A DNA stretch of 64,000 nucleotides from Lysobacter sp. Root690 (GTDB lineage Bacteria; Pseudomonadota; Gammaproteobacteria; Xanthomonadales; Xanthomonadaceae): positions 74,652-138,651 of the forward strand of contig NZ_LMHM01000016.1 in the NCBI RefSeq assembly GCF_001427785.1, given 5' to 3'. Below the pieces are notes generated by a model. The model saw only the letters and a program-made list of their open reading frames with translations. It was not told where the DNA came from and made no database searches. Within the stretch, counting starts at the first letter, position 1; each line of letters opens with the position of its first letter. This document shows, in pieces, positions 23,752-35,906 of this stretch. The position numbers and the translations under genes were made by a program.

Positions 23752-24852
23752 ATGCAGGTTGTAGCGGCATTTGTGAACGGGCGATTCGGCCTGCGCTCGG
23801 CTTCGATCGCATTGGCGCTGGCGCTCAGCGCGTGCTCGGGCGGCGGCGACGCGCCGTCCGCGGCGGCCCCCGCCGGCGGCGGCCCGGCCAGCGGCAACGG
23901 CAACGAACGCTACGTGCTGGTCAGCCATGCGCCGGATTCGGATTCGTGGTGGAACACGATCAAGAACTCGGTCGTCGATGCCGGCGAGGATTTCGGCGTG
24001 GCGGTGGACTACCGCAATCCGCCCAACGGCGACCTGGCCGACATGGCGCGGCTGATCGAGCAGTCGGCCGCGCGCAATTACGCCGGCGTGGCCACCTCGA
24101 TCGCCGATTTCAGTGTGCTGTCCAAGGCCGCCTCGCGCGTCACCGGCAAGGGCATTGCCCTGGTCACGATCAATTCCGGCACGCGCGAACAGAGCAGGCA
24201 GCTCGACGCGATCATGCACATCGGCCAGCCCGAGTACGACGCCGGCAAGGCCGCCGGCGAACGCGCCAAGGCCGCCGGGGTGACCTCGTTCCTGTGCGTG
24301 AACCACTACGCGACCAATCTGGCCTCGGTGGAGCGCTGCAAGGGCTTCGCCGACGCGCTCGGCGCCGACCTGCGCGCTTCGATGCTCGACACCGGCGTGG
24401 ATCCCACCGTGGTTTCGAGCAAGGTCGGCGCCTACCTGCGCAACAACCCCAAGACCGGCGCGGTGCTCGCGCTGGGCCCGAACTCGGCCGAACCGACCCT
24501 GCAGGTGCTCAAGCAGATGGGCCTGGCCGGCAAGATCTTCTTCGCCACATTCGATCTGTCGCCGACCATCGTGCAGGGCATCGAGGACGGCGAACTGAAT
24601 TTCGCCATCGACCAGCAGCCGTATCTGCAGGGCTATCTGGCGATCGCCGCGCTGAAGATCGCCCACGACGAAGGCAGCCGCGATCCGGCCGTGATCGTCG
24701 CCAAGCTGCGCGTCCATCCCAAGATCCAGGCGCGGCTGAAGCAGTACGCGCTGGAGCCCGTATACACCGCCGACGGCGTCAGTTCCGGCCCCGGCTTCGT
24801 CACCCGCGAGCGGCTCGATGTGATCAAGAAGTACGCGGGCCAATACCGCTGA
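23752..24852 (+). CDS. Lipoprotein sugar-binding protein of an inositol ABC transporter
   Basis: 366 residues. Lipobox LSAC with Cys28 after a hydrophobic signal, then a Gly/Ala/Pro-rich linker and a periplasmic-binding-protein fold of the ribose/galactose type (Peripla_BP_4), which shares its fold with LacI effector domains. ATG at 23752 follows GGGGAG by suitable spacing; a GTG nine bases earlier is less well placed. It heads the plus-strand operon with a matching permease and ATPase. Inositol as ligand is inferred from the surrounding genes. A lipid-anchored binding protein is unusual for this class in Gram-negatives, where soluble ones are the rule. Confidence 0.88.
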   Translation: MQVVAAFVNGRFGLRSASIALALALSACSGGGDAPSAAAPAGGGPASGNGNERYVLVSHAPDSDSWWNTIKNSVVDAGEDFGVAVDYRNPPNGDLADMARLIEQSAARNYAGVATSIADFSVLSKAASRVTGKGIALVTINSGTREQSRQLDAIMHIGQPEYDAGKAAGERAKAAGVTSFLCVNHYATNLASVERCKGFADALGADLRASMLDTGVDPTVVSSKVGAYLRNNPKTGAVLALGPNSAEPTLQVLKQMGLAGKIFFATFDLSPTIVQGIEDGELNFAIDQQPYLQGYLAIAALKIAHDEGSRDPAVIVAKLRVHPKIQARLKQYALEPVYTADGVSSGPGFVTRERLDVIKKYAGQYR

Positions 24853-24990
24853 GAACCTATCGCTGAGTTCATGGCGCTGAATAGCTGGCGCCGAATACGT
24901 AGCGCCGAGCGAGTCCGATCACCGCCTGCGAGCCGGCCTGGAGCCGCGCTCGCGTCGACGGCGCTCGTCCGCTTTCGCACGGAGATCCCG

Positions 24991-26133
24991 ATGAGTACGA
25001 CGTTCCCTCACATGGCGACTTCCATGAACGACCTTCCCGGCCAGCGCAAGGACGAGCGCGTGCGGCCCATCCCCTTCTGGCGCGCGTTCGCGGCCCGGCC
25101 CGAATTCGGATCCCTGGCCGGCGCCGTGCTGGTGTTCGCCCTGTTCGGGGTGTTCGCCGGCGATTCGGGCATGTTCAATCTCGACGGCGTGATGAACTGG
25201 TCGCAGGTCGCCGCCTATCTGGGGATCATCGCGGTCGGCGCGTGTCTGCTGATGATCGCCGGTGAGTTCGATCTGTCGATCGGTTCGATGATCGGCTTCG
25301 CCGGCATGCTGATGGCGGTGCCGGCGATGTTCCTGGGCTGGCCGATGTGGGCGGCGGTGTTGTTCACCTTCGTGTGCTGCGCCGCGCTGGGCTGGCTCAA
25401 CGGTTATCTGGTGGTGCGCACCGGCTTGCCGAGTTTCATCGTCACGCTCGCCTTCATGTTCATCCTGCGCGGGCTGACCCTGGTGCTGTCCACGCATTTC
25501 TCCAACAGCACCGTGGTCAGCGGCGTCGGCGAGGCGGTCGCGCGCGATCCGCTGATCAGCGGCTTGTTCCGCGGCGCAGCCTGGCCGGGGCTGTTCGAAT
25601 GGCTCGCCAACAGCGGCGTTATCGATCGCCTGCCCAACGGCAAGCCAGTGGTCGAGGGCATTCCCAAGGTCTTGCTGTGGTGGGGCGCGCTGGCCGCGGC
25701 CGCGGGTTTCGTGCTGTCGCAGACCCGCACCGGCAACTGGATCTTCACCGTCGGCGGCGACGCCAACGCGGCCAAGAACGTCGGCGTGCCGGTGCGAAAG
25801 GTCAAGATCGGCCTGTTCGTGGTCACCGCCTTGTGCGCCTGCCTGTTCGGCGTGCTGCAGGTCGCCGACATCGGTTCGGCGGCGGCCGATCGCGGCCTGC
25901 AGAAAGAGTTCGAGGCGATCATCGCCGCGGTCATCGGCGGCGCCTTGCTGACCGGCGGCTACGGCTCGATCCGCGGCGCCTGCATCGGCGCGCTGATCTT
26001 CGGCGTGGTCCAGATCGGCATCTCCTACACCGACATCAATTCCGATTGGTACCGCGTATTTCTCGGCGCGATGCTGCTGCTCGCGGTGTTGTTGAACCAC
26101 TACATCCGCCTGCGCGCGACCGGCGCGAAGTGA
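24991..26133 (+). CDS. Sugar ABC transporter permease (RbsC/FrcC type)
   Basis: About 380 residues, a BPD_transp_2 permease with roughly ten membrane segments. The characteristic [14 protein letters not shown] and [23 protein letters not shown] segments are both present. ATG at 24991 follows GGAGA; an upstream in-frame extension of 40 residues is basic and lacks family similarity. It forms the membrane channel of the inositol importer together with the neighbouring lipoprotein and ATPase. Confidence 0.92.
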   Translation: MSTTFPHMATSMNDLPGQRKDERVRPIPFWRAFAARPEFGSLAGAVLVFALFGVFAGDSGMFNLDGVMNWSQVAAYLGIIAVGACLLMIAGEFDLSIGSMIGFAGMLMAVPAMFLGWPMWAAVLFTFVCCAALGWLNGYLVVRTGLPSFIVTLAFMFILRGLTLVLSTHFSNSTVVSGVGEAVARDPLISGLFRGAAWPGLFEWLANSGVIDRLPNGKPVVEGIPKVLLWWGALAAAAGFVLSQTRTGNWIFTVGGDANAAKNVGVPVRKVKIGLFVVTALCACLFGVLQVADIGSAAADRGLQKEFEAIIAAVIGGALLTGGYGSIRGACIGALIFGVVQIGISYTDINSDWYRVFLGAMLLLAVLLNHYIRLRATGAK

Positions 26134-26143
26134 GGACCTGGCC

Positions 26144-26935
26144 ATGAACGACGACTGCATCCTGCAACTGGAAAACGTCAGCAAGTACTTCGGCAGCGTG
26201 ATCTCGCTCAAGGACGTGAGCCTGCGCCTGCGCCGCGGCGAGGTGCATTGCCTGCTCGGCGACAACGGCGCCGGCAAATCCACGCTGATCAAGACGCTGG
26301 CGGGCGTTCACCGCCCCAGCGAGGGCCGTTATCTGGTCGAAGGCCAGCCGGTGTGCTTCAAGTCGCCGCGCGAAGCGCTCGATCGCGGCATCGCCACGGT
26401 CTACCAGGATCTGGCGTTGGTGCCGCTGATGAGCGTGGCGCGCAATTTCTTCGCCGGCCGCGAGCCGCGGCGCAAGCTGATGGGCCTGATCCCGGTGATG
26501 GACATGGACTTCGCCGCCGATACGGCGATGACCAAACTCGCCGAGATGGGCATCCACGTGCGCTCGCCGCACCAGCCGGTGGGGACCATGTCCGGCGGCG
26601 AGCGGCAATGCCTGGCGATCGCGCGCGCGATCCATTTCGGCGCCAAAGTGCTGATCCTGGACGAACCCACCGCCGCGCTCGGGGTGAAGCAAAGCTGCAA
26701 CGTGTTGATGCTGATCCATCAGGCGCGCGAGCGCGGCATCTCGGTGATCTTCATCACCCACAACGTCCATCACGCCTATCCGATCGGCGACAGCTTCACC
26801 GTGCTCAACCGCGGCCAGTCGATGGGCAGCTTCGCCAAGCACGAGATCAGCAAGGAACGCGTGCTGGACATGATGGCCGGCGGCAGCGAGATCCAGACCT
26901 TGTTCGACCGGCTCGAAGGACGCAGCGCCGCATGA
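26144..26935 (+). CDS. Sugar ABC transporter ATP-binding protein
   Basis: 263 residues with a single nucleotide-binding domain. Walker [10 protein letters not shown] (39-47), signature MSGGERQ, Walker [13 protein letters not shown] and the switch His (ITHN) are all present. It resembles FrcA-type single-domain ATPases and not the double-domain MglA/RbsA type, so a homodimer is expected. It starts ten bases after the permease stop. Confidence 0.93.
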   Translation: MNDDCILQLENVSKYFGSVISLKDVSLRLRRGEVHCLLGDNGAGKSTLIKTLAGVHRPSEGRYLVEGQPVCFKSPREALDRGIATVYQDLALVPLMSVARNFFAGREPRRKLMGLIPVMDMDFAADTAMTKLAEMGIHVRSPHQPVGTMSGGERQCLAIARAIHFGAKVLILDEPTAALGVKQSCNVLMLIHQARERGISVIFITHNVHHAYPIGDSFTVLNRGQSMGSFAKHEISKERVLDMMAGGSEIQTLFDRLEGRSAA

Positions 26936-26975
26936 ACCGCGCACGCCGGCCCCCACCGTTTTCCGGAACCCGCTC

Positions 26976-28931
26976 ATGACCGATCGCGCTCTCGATGCCA
27001 TCTTCCTCGGCCGCGTGGCCGTGGATCTATACGCGCAACAGACCGGCGCGCGTCTGGAGGACGTCGCCAGTTTCGCCAAGTACCTGGGCGGCTCGTCGGC
27101 CAACGCCGCGTTCGGTCTGGCCCGGCTGGGCCTGCGCAGCGCGATGCTGAGCCGCGTCGGCGACGACCACATGGGCCGCTTCCTGCGCGAAACCCTCGCG
27201 CGCGAAGGCTGCGACGTGAGCCGGTTGAGCACCGACCCGGACCGGCTCACCGCGCTGGTGCTGCTCGGCATCAAGGACCGCGACACGTTTCCGTTGATCT
27301 TCCATCGCGAGAACTGCGCCGACATGGCGTTGAGCGCGGCCGATATCGATGAGGACTTCATCGCCTCCAGCCGCGCGCTGGCGATCACCGGCACCCATCT
27401 GTCGACCGCCGGCGTGCACGCGGCGAGCCTGCGCGCCCTGGAATACGCGCGCCGCCACGGTGTGCGCACGGTGCTCGACATCGATTATCGGCCGGTGCTG
27501 TGGGGCCTGACCGGACGCGGCGACGGTGAGACCCGTTTCATCGCCGACGACGGCGTGACCCGGCATCTGCAATCGGTGCTGCCGTTGTTCGATCTGGTGG
27601 TCGGCACCGAAGAGGAATTCCTGGTCTCCGGCGGCGGCAGCGATCTGATCGCGGCCCTGCGCGCGGTTCGCGCGGTCACCTCGGCCTTGCTGGTGGTCAA
27701 GCGCGGCGCGCAGGGCTGCAGCGTGATCGAAGCCGCGGTGCCGGCCGATATCGACGATGCGCCAACCTGTCGCGGCACCCGGGTCGAAGTGCTCAACGTG
27801 CTCGGCGCCGGCGATGCGTTCATGGCCGGCTTCCTGTCGGGCTGGTTGCGCGACGAGCCGATCGAACGTTGCTGCGCCTATGCCAACGCCTGCGGCGCGC
27901 TGGTGGTTTCGCGCCACGGCTGTGCGCCGGCGATGCCGAGCCGCGCCGAACTGGATTATTTTCTCGCCAACGCCGATCGCCTGCAGCGCCCCGATCGCGA
28001 CGAACAGCTGACCCATCTGCATCGGGTCAGCGTGGCGCGCGCGCATTGGGACGATCTGCATGTGTTCGCGTTCGACCATCGCACCCAGTTGTTCGACCTG
28101 GCGCGCGAATGCGACGCGCCCGAATCGCGTCTGCCGCGGCTCAAGTCCTTGCTGGTGCAGGCGGTGGATCGCGCCGAGCGCGGTCTGGATCTGCACGGAC
28201 GGATCGGCTTGTTATGCGATGAGACCTACGGCCAGGATGCGCTGGATGCCGCCACCGGCCGCCGCTGGTGGATCGGCCGTCCAGTGGAAATGCCCGGTTC
28301 GAACCCGCTCGAGTTCGAGTACGGCCGCTCGATCGGCACGCAGTTGTCGCGTTGGCCGCTCGAACACGTGGTCAAGTGCCTGGTGCAGTTCGATCCCGAC
28401 GGCGATGCGCTGGTCAGGATCGAACAGGAAACCCAGTTGCGCGGCTTGTACGACGCGGTGCGCGCGAGCGGGCACGAACTGTTGCTGGAAGTGATACCGC
28501 CGGCCGACAGCGAAGGCCGGCGCGGCGGCGAGCGGGTGCTGCGTTCGCTCAAGCGGATCTACAACCTCGGCATCCGCCCGCATTGGTGGAAACTGGCGCC
28601 GCTGACGATGCGCGACTGGGAGGCGCTGGACGCGTTGATCGAAGAACGCGATCCGTACTGCCGCGGTGTGTTGCTGCTCGGTTTGAACGCGCCGTTCGCC
28701 GAACTGTCCGAGGGTTTCGCCGCCGCCTCGCGCAGCCGTAGCTGTCGCGGTTTCGCGGTAGGACGCAGCATCTTCGTCGAGCCCGCGCGCGCCTGGCTGC
28801 GCGGCGATATCGACGACGACGCCCTGGTGGCGCGCGCCTGCGCGGGTTTCGCCGAACTGGCCGCGCTGTGGGCGCGGTCGCGTCAAATCCGTTCCGCGCC
28901 TGCCGCCGGAACCGTCGAGCATGCCGCATGA
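26976..28931 (+). CDS. iolC: Fused 5-dehydro-2-deoxygluconokinase and DUF2090 aldolase-like protein
   Basis: 651 residues in two parts. Residues 1 to about 330 are a PfkB carbohydrate kinase (GGSSANAAFGLARLG sugar-binding segment; GAGDAF at 277-282 with catalytic Asp280), which phosphorylates 5-dehydro-2-deoxy-D-gluconate. Residues from about 345 on are a DUF2090 domain (FAFDHRTQLFDLA...), related to class I aldolases and often annotated as the 5-dehydro-2-deoxyphosphogluconate aldolase. No separate iolJ exists in the locus, so the fused domain probably supplies the aldol cleavage to DHAP and malonate semialdehyde. Such fusions are known in proteobacteria. Its stop overlaps the iolD start (ATGA). 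Confidence 0.93.
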   Translation: MTDRALDAIFLGRVAVDLYAQQTGARLEDVASFAKYLGGSSANAAFGLARLGLRSAMLSRVGDDHMGRFLRETLAREGCDVSRLSTDPDRLTALVLLGIKDRDTFPLIFHRENCADMALSAADIDEDFIASSRALAITGTHLSTAGVHAASLRALEYARRHGVRTVLDIDYRPVLWGLTGRGDGETRFIADDGVTRHLQSVLPLFDLVVGTEEEFLVSGGGSDLIAALRAVRAVTSALLVVKRGAQGCSVIEAAVPADIDDAPTCRGTRVEVLNVLGAGDAFMAGFLSGWLRDEPIERCCAYANACGALVVSRHGCAPAMPSRAELDYFLANADRLQRPDRDEQLTHLHRVSVARAHWDDLHVFAFDHRTQLFDLARECDAPESRLPRLKSLLVQAVDRAERGLDLHGRIGLLCDETYGQDALDAATGRRWWIGRPVEMPGSNPLEFEYGRSIGTQLSRWPLEHVVKCLVQFDPDGDALVRIEQETQLRGLYDAVRASGHELLLEVIPPADSEGRRGGERVLRSLKRIYNLGIRPHWWKLAPLTMRDWEALDALIEERDPYCRGVLLLGLNAPFAELSEGFAAASRSRSCRGFAVGRSIFVEPARAWLRGDIDDDALVARACAGFAELAALWARSRQIRSAPAAGTVEHAA

Positions 28932-30871
28932 ACACCACGTCCTCCCCCGCGTCGGCGACGGCATCCGGTTCCGGCGGCGCGGTGCGCCTGACCATGGCTC
29001 AGGCCCTGGTGCGCTACCTCGCCGCGCAATACACGATCGATCCCGACAGCGGCGAACGCGTGCGCCTGTTCGGCGGCGTGTTCGCGATCTTCGGCCACGG
29101 CAACGTCGCCGGATTGGGCGAAGCGCTGTATCAGCACCGCGACGCGTTGCCGACTTACCGCGCCCACAGCGAGCAGGGCATGGCCAATGCCGCGATCGCT
29201 TACGCCAAGGCGTGCATGCGCCGACGCATGATGGCGGTGACCGCGTCGATCGGGCCGGGTTCGACCAATCTGGTCACCTCGGCGGCGCTGGCTCACGTCA
29301 ATCGTCTGCCGGTGCTGCTGTTGCCGGGCGACAGCTTCGTTTCGCGCGCGCCCGATCCGGTGCTGCAACAGCTGGAGGATTTCGCCGACGGCACGGTCAG
29401 CGTCAACGATTGTTTGCGTCCGGTGTCGCGCTATTTCGACCGTATCGTCAAGCCCGAACAACTGCTGCGCGCCTTGCCGCGGGCGATGCGCGTGCTAACC
29501 GATCCGGCCCTGTGCGGCCCGGTCACCCTGGCCTTGCCGCAGGACGTGCAGACCGAAGCCTGGGATTGGCCTGAAGCGTTCTTCGCGCCGCGTCTGCATG
29601 CGTTCCGCGCGTTGGCGCCGCAGGCCGAGGAGGTCGACGCGCTTGCCGCTGCATTACGTGAGGCGCAGCGGCCGGTGCTGATCGCCGGCGGCGGCGTGTT
29701 GTACGGCCGCGCCGGCGATGAACTGCGCCGCTTCGCCGATCTGCACCGAGTGCCGGTGGCTGAAACGCAGGCCGGCAAGGGCGCGCTGGCTTGGGATCAC
29801 CCCTTGCAACTGGGCGCGGCCGGCGTCTGCGGTTCCAGCGCCGCCAACGCGCTGCTCGCGCAGGCCGATCTGGTGCTGGCGGTGGGCACGCGGCTGCAGG
29901 ATTTCACCACTGGTTCGAATGCGCTGTACGCCGAAGCGCGCATCGCCACGCTCAACGTCAACCCGCACGACGCCTTGAAAGGCGGCGGCCCGGAACTGAT
30001 CTGCGACGCCGGCCTCGGCCTGCACGCGCTGTCGGCGGCGCTGTCGGATTGGCGCGCACCTGAGTCGTGGAGCGCGCGCGCGCAAGAGCAGGCGCAGGCC
30101 TGGCGCGCGATCGTCGACACCGTCACCGGCCGACGCGAACTGCCCGCGGGCACCTTGCCGTACGACGGCGAAGTCATCGGCGCGGTGCAACGCTCGGGCG
30201 CGCAGTCCGACAGTGACGACATCGTCGTCTGCGCCGCCGGCACCTTGCCGGCGGAACTGGAAAAACTCTGGCGCACGCGCACGCCCGGCGGCTATCACAT
30301 GGAGTACGGCTACTCCTGCATGGGCTACGAGATCGCCGGCGGCCTGGGCGTGAAGATGGCCCGGCCGGAGCGCGAAGTGGTGGTGATGGTCGGCGACGGC
30401 AGCTATCTGATGCTCAACGCCGAGATCGCCAGCTCGGTGATGCTGGACATGAAGCTGATTATCGTGGTGTTGGACAACCGCGGGTTCGGCTGCATCAACC
30501 GCCTGCAGCAGGCCTGCGGCGGCGCGCCGTTCAACAATATGTGGGACGACTGCCTGCACGCCGGCGACGGCGCCCCGGCGATCGATTTCGCCGCGCATGC
30601 CCGTGCGATGGGCGCGCAGGCCGAGCATGTCGCCGACATCGACGCGCTGGAGCAGGCAATGCGGCGCGCGCGCGCCGCGCGCGGCACCTATCTGATCTCG
30701 ATCGACACCGACCATCGCCGCACCACCGAGCACGGCGGTTGCTGGTGGGAAGTCGCGGTGCCGCAAGTGTCCGAGCGCGAAGCGGTGCGGCAGGCGCGGC
30801 GCAGTTATGAGATCGCCAAACAACGACAGCAACCGCGGCCGCCGGCCGCACAGGTGGACTCAGATGTCTGA
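28928..30871 (+). CDS. iolD: 3D-(3,5/4)-trihydroxycyclohexane-1,2-dione acylhydrolase IolD
   Basis: 647 residues, a thiamine-diphosphate enzyme opening the ring of the IolE product. Features: the N-terminal PYR domain with the activating Glu in YRAHSEQGMANAAIAYAK, the middle domain, and the C-terminal ThDP motif starting GDGSYLMLNAEI at residue 489. ATG at 28928 overlaps the iolC stop; an in-frame extension 20 codons upstream lies inside iolC and was rejected. Its stop lies eight bases into iolE. Confidence 0.96.
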   Translation: MNTTSSPASATASGSGGAVRLTMAQALVRYLAAQYTIDPDSGERVRLFGGVFAIFGHGNVAGLGEALYQHRDALPTYRAHSEQGMANAAIAYAKACMRRRMMAVTASIGPGSTNLVTSAALAHVNRLPVLLLPGDSFVSRAPDPVLQQLEDFADGTVSVNDCLRPVSRYFDRIVKPEQLLRALPRAMRVLTDPALCGPVTLALPQDVQTEAWDWPEAFFAPRLHAFRALAPQAEEVDALAAALREAQRPVLIAGGGVLYGRAGDELRRFADLHRVPVAETQAGKGALAWDHPLQLGAAGVCGSSAANALLAQADLVLAVGTRLQDFTTGSNALYAEARIATLNVNPHDALKGGGPELICDAGLGLHALSAALSDWRAPESWSARAQEQAQAWRAIVDTVTGRRELPAGTLPYDGEVIGAVQRSGAQSDSDDIVVCAAGTLPAELEKLWRTRTPGGYHMEYGYSCMGYEIAGGLGVKMARPEREVVVMVGDGSYLMLNAEIASSVMLDMKLIIVVLDNRGFGCINRLQQACGGAPFNNMWDDCLHAGDGAPAIDFAAHARAMGAQAEHVADIDALEQAMRRARAARGTYLISIDTDHRRTTEHGGCWWEVAVPQVSEREAVRQARRSYEIAKQRQQPRPPAAQVDSDV

Positions 30872-31781
30872 CGGCGCGTTCGCGGTCAAGATCGGCATCA
30901 ACCCGATCGGCTGGAGCAACGACGATCTGCCCTCGCTGGGCGGCGAAATCCCGTTGTCGACGGCCTTGCTCGAAGGCCGTCAGATCGGTTACCAGGGCTT
31001 CGAACTGGGCAACAAGTTTCCGCGCGAACCCGAGGCGTTGCGCGAACTCATGGCCGGCTACGGGCTGGAGGTGATTTCCGGCTGGTATTCCGGACGGCTC
31101 GCGCGGCGCAGCGTCGAGGAGGAAATCGCCGCGGTGCAGGCGCACCTGCGCCTGCTGGCCGGCAACGGGTGCAAGGTCATGGTCTACGGCGAAGTCGCCG
31201 ACGCGATCCAGGGCGAGCGCGACGTGGCCTTGCACAAGCGACCGCGCTTCGCCGACGAAGCCGCGTTCGCCGGTTACGGCGAGCGGGTGACCGCGTTCGC
31301 ACGCTATCTACTCGAACACGGCGTGCGCCTGGCCTATCACCATCACATGGGCGCCTACGTCGAGTCGCCCGGCGATATCGACCGGCTGATGGCGGCGACC
31401 GGCGAGGAAGTCGGCCTGCTGTTCGACAGCGGCCATGCCTATTTCGGCGGCGGCGATCCGCTGGCGCTGCTGCGCCGTCATATCGGCCGGGTCTGTCACG
31501 TCCATTGCAAGGACGTGCGGCCGGAGCTGATCGAACTCGCGCGCAATCGCCGCTGGAGTTTTCTCGACTCGGTCCTCAACGGCGTGTTCACCGTGCCCGG
31601 CGACGGCGCGATCGATTTCGCCGCGCTGATCGGCGTGTTGCGCGAACACGGCTACGCCGGCTGGCTGGTGGTCGAGGCCGAACAGGATCCGGCGGTGGCG
31701 CCGAGTTATGCCTTTGCCGAGCGCGGCTATCGGACCTTGCGCGCGCTGGTCGACGGCGCCGCGATGCGGGAGGTCGCATGA
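30864..31781 (+). CDS. iolE: Inosose dehydratase IolE
   Basis: 305 residues with an AP-endonuclease-family-2/xylose-isomerase-like TIM barrel. It dehydrates scyllo-inosose to the trione precursor used by IolD. Family segments include [12 protein letters not shown] near the start, [24 protein letters not shown] and HVHCKDVR, which hold the metal-binding residues. The start overlaps the iolD end by eight bases and the stop overlaps iolB by four (ATGA). Confidence 0.95.
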   Translation: MSDGAFAVKIGINPIGWSNDDLPSLGGEIPLSTALLEGRQIGYQGFELGNKFPREPEALRELMAGYGLEVISGWYSGRLARRSVEEEIAAVQAHLRLLAGNGCKVMVYGEVADAIQGERDVALHKRPRFADEAAFAGYGERVTAFARYLLEHGVRLAYHHHMGAYVESPGDIDRLMAATGEEVGLLFDSGHAYFGGGDPLALLRRHIGRVCHVHCKDVRPELIELARNRRWSFLDSVLNGVFTVPGDGAIDFAALIGVLREHGYAGWLVVEAEQDPAVAPSYAFAERGYRTLRALVDGAAMREVA

Positions 31782-32575
31782 GCCTGCTGGTCAAGGCTCA
31801 AGCCGAAGGCCGGCGGATCGTCCAGGTCACGCCCGAATCCGCCGGCTGGCGTCATGTCGGTTTCGAAAGCCTGAGGCTTCGCGCCGGCGAAAGCGCCGCC
31901 CTGGATCTGCCGTCGGGACGCGAAGGCTGTCTGGTGGTGTTGACCGGCACCATAGACCTCAGCGCGGGCGCGCATTTGTTCGAACGCATCGGCGGACGCG
32001 CGAGCGTGTTCGAGCCGCGTTCGCCCGACGCGGTGTACGCGCCACCGGCGACGCCGCTGCGGATCCACGCTCACGACGAGGTCGAACTGGCCCTGGCCAC
32101 CGCGCCGGGCCAGGGTCGCCATCCGCTGCGGTTGATCGCCGCCGATTCGATGCAGCGCAGCGTGCGCGGGCAGGGCAGCAACACCCGTTACGTCTGCGAC
32201 ATCCTGCCGCAGACCGAAGCGGCCGAATCCCTGCTGGTGGTGGAGGTGGTGACGCCGGCCGCGCATTCGTCCAGCTATCCCCCACACAAGCACGACAGCG
32301 ACAACGTTCCACTGGAAAGTTCGCTGGAAGAGACCTACTACCACCGCATCGATCCGCCGCAGGGTTTCGCGTTCCAGCGCGTCTACACCGACGATCGCGA
32401 GCTCGACGAATCCATGGCCGTGTGCGACCGCGATCTGGTCATGGTGCCGCGCGGTTACCACCCGGTGGTGATGCCGCATGGCTATCGCGGCTACTACCTC
32501 AACGTGATGGCCGGTCCGCGCCGGGTCTGGCATTTCAAGAACGATCCCGCTCACGACTGGCTGATGAAGCCCTGA
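31778..32575 (+). CDS. iolB: 5-Deoxy-glucuronate isomerase IolB
   Basis: 265 residues of the KduI/IolB double-cupin family. It converts 5-deoxy-glucuronate to 5-dehydro-2-deoxygluconate, the IolC substrate. The metal-site segment [11 protein letters not shown] is present, followed by [19 protein letters not shown] and the second cupin with [19 protein letters not shown]. Its start is coupled to iolE. Confidence 0.95.
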   Translation: MSLLVKAQAEGRRIVQVTPESAGWRHVGFESLRLRAGESAALDLPSGREGCLVVLTGTIDLSAGAHLFERIGGRASVFEPRSPDAVYAPPATPLRIHAHDEVELALATAPGQGRHPLRLIAADSMQRSVRGQGSNTRYVCDILPQTEAAESLLVVEVVTPAAHSSSYPPHKHDSDNVPLESSLEETYYHRIDPPQGFAFQRVYTDDRELDESMAVCDRDLVMVPRGYHPVVMPHGYRGYYLNVMAGPRRVWHFKNDPAHDWLMKP

Positions 32576-32601
32576 TTCCGCTTACGACAGGAAGACCGAA
32601 C

Positions 32602-34125
<1,524 letters not shown>

Positions 34126-34210
34126 CGCTGTCGCGTCGCGGACCGAGGTCCGCGTCGCGATAGGCGCCCTTCGATCCTTGTTCCCACCCATGCCTTTCAG
34201 GAGGCGTGCT

Positions 34211-35521
34211 ATGCCTGCTTTACTCAAAAATCCGCTTCACGCTTCCTTGTTGCTGGCGCTGTTCGGCGTCGTCGCGCATGCGCCGGCGAACGCCGGGGAG
34301 AACAGTCCGTACCTGCTCGGCGACTGGGGCGGCAAACGCAGCGCGCTCGCCGACCGCGGTGTGAGCTTCGAGTTCGGACACACCAGCGAAACCGCGCGCA
34401 ACCGCAGCGGCGGCGTGCGCGAACTGACCCGTTACACCGACCAATGGAAACTCGGCGCCGTGGTCGACCTCGACAAGACCTGGGGCTGGACCGGCAGCGC
34501 GTTCCAGGTGATGTTCACCCATCGCGGCGGCGACAACCTCGGCGCCGATGCCGGCATCGGCAATAACCAGCTCATCCAGGAAGTCTATGGCCGCGGCCAG
34601 ACCTGGCATCTGACCGTGTTCGCCTTGAGCCAGGACCTGTTCGGCGGCAAGGCCAACCTGCGTATCGGCCGCTTGCCGGTCGGCGAGGACTTCGCCGGTT
34701 TCAGCTGCGATTTCATGAGCCTGACCTTCTGCGGCGCGCCCCCGGGCAACATCGCCGGCGATTACTGGGTGAACTGGCCGACCAGCCAATGGGCGGCGCG
34801 GATCAAGCTCGACACCGGCGCCGACACCTATCTGAAAATCGGCGCCTACCAGCTCAATCCGAAGTACGTCGACGACGCCTACGCCGAACGCAACGGCTGG
34901 AAACCCGATTTCCCGTCGGGCACCACCGGCGCGCTGATTCCGGTCGAGTTCGGTTGGACGCCGAAGCTCGGCGGCCGCCCGGGCAGCTACAAGATCGGCG
35001 GCTGGTACAGCAATGCCGGCGGCGCCGACCTGTTCTACGACCGCGACCGCCAGCCGCGCGCGCTGACCGGCGGCGATCCCCTGCAGCGCGGCAGCCGTTA
35101 CGGCGGATTTCTGTCGTTGCGGCAACAACTCAGCGGCGACAGCGACCGCAGCGGCGCCAGCGTGTTCCTCAATCTGACCCAGGCCGACCGCAACACCTCG
35201 GCGACCGATCGCCAGATCGCGCTCGGCGTGACCTACAAGGGCGTGTTCCAGCGGCCCAACGACTACGTCGGCCTGGCGTTCGGCGCCACTCATGCCGGTG
35301 CGCGCGCGGCCGATCACCAGCGTCTGTTCAATCGGCTGCACCCGCAGTCGGCGGCGCCGGTCAAGGACGGCAACGAGTACGTGACCGAGGTGTTCTACAA
35401 CTGGTCGCCGATCGCGTCAGTGTCGCTGCGGCCCAATCTGCAGTACATCCGTCATCCGGGCGGTACCGATGCGAATCGCGATGCGTTCATTGTGGGATTG
35501 AAGACCAATATCGATTTCTGA
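34211..35521 (+). CDS. OprB-family carbohydrate-selective porin
   Basis: 436 residues with a signal peptide ending near ANA-GE (about residue 29), an SPYLLGDWGGKR start typical of OprB porins, alternating beta-strand composition, and a C-terminal Phe (NIDF) as outer-membrane proteins have. AGGAGG lies nine bases before ATG 34211. As the last gene of the inositol operon it probably provides outer-membrane entry for inositol; no TonB-dependent receptor is present here. Confidence 0.9.
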   Translation: MPALLKNPLHASLLLALFGVVAHAPANAGENSPYLLGDWGGKRSALADRGVSFEFGHTSETARNRSGGVRELTRYTDQWKLGAVVDLDKTWGWTGSAFQVMFTHRGGDNLGADAGIGNNQLIQEVYGRGQTWHLTVFALSQDLFGGKANLRIGRLPVGEDFAGFSCDFMSLTFCGAPPGNIAGDYWVNWPTSQWAARIKLDTGADTYLKIGAYQLNPKYVDDAYAERNGWKPDFPSGTTGALIPVEFGWTPKLGGRPGSYKIGGWYSNAGGADLFYDRDRQPRALTGGDPLQRGSRYGGFLSLRQQLSGDSDRSGASVFLNLTQADRNTSATDRQIALGVTYKGVFQRPNDYVGLAFGATHAGARAADHQRLFNRLHPQSAAPVKDGNEYVTEVFYNWSPIASVSLRPNLQYIRHPGGTDANRDAFIVGLKTNIDF

Positions 35522-35906
35522 TCGTCGCATCCGCTTCGTCGCGTCGCGGGCGAGCCGATGCGCCGTCAAGCGGAATTTGCGAGCGTCGCCGTGCGCCGGC
35601 GCGGCGGCGCACAGGTTCGTTTCTCGCCGGGCCGCAGTGGTCGAACGCGCGCCGTTGCCCGGCGGACGCACCGAGATCGATCCAAGACGTGTACCGCGGT
35701 GGTGCTGCGTCGCGGTCTGGTTGGGTCTGGTCTGGTCGGGGCGCGACGCATTCGTCCGTCGAGCGCGTTGCGTGGGCATCGCTGTCGCGCATCGTGGCGC
35801 CATGGCGACGTTGTGATACGCGTTCACGCCGCCCCGCATCGCCACGATTGCGAGCCGCCGGCTCGCGGTGGTAGCGTGCCCCGACTTCCGCCAATGGGAC
35901 CGCCTC
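35522..35906. other. Intergenic region porin-yceI (no gene seen)
   Basis: 385 bases, GC-rich. Open frames exist on both strands but lack ribosome binding sites and family similarity. A weak promoter candidate (TTGCGA at about 35848, TAGCGT at about 35872) precedes yceI. Confidence 0.5.

Noticed and set aside
31708-32601. Upstream extension of the semialdehyde dehydrogenase frame through iolB
   Set aside because: The overlapping part is a shadow of iolB; the family N-terminus and CAGGAAG place the start at 32602.
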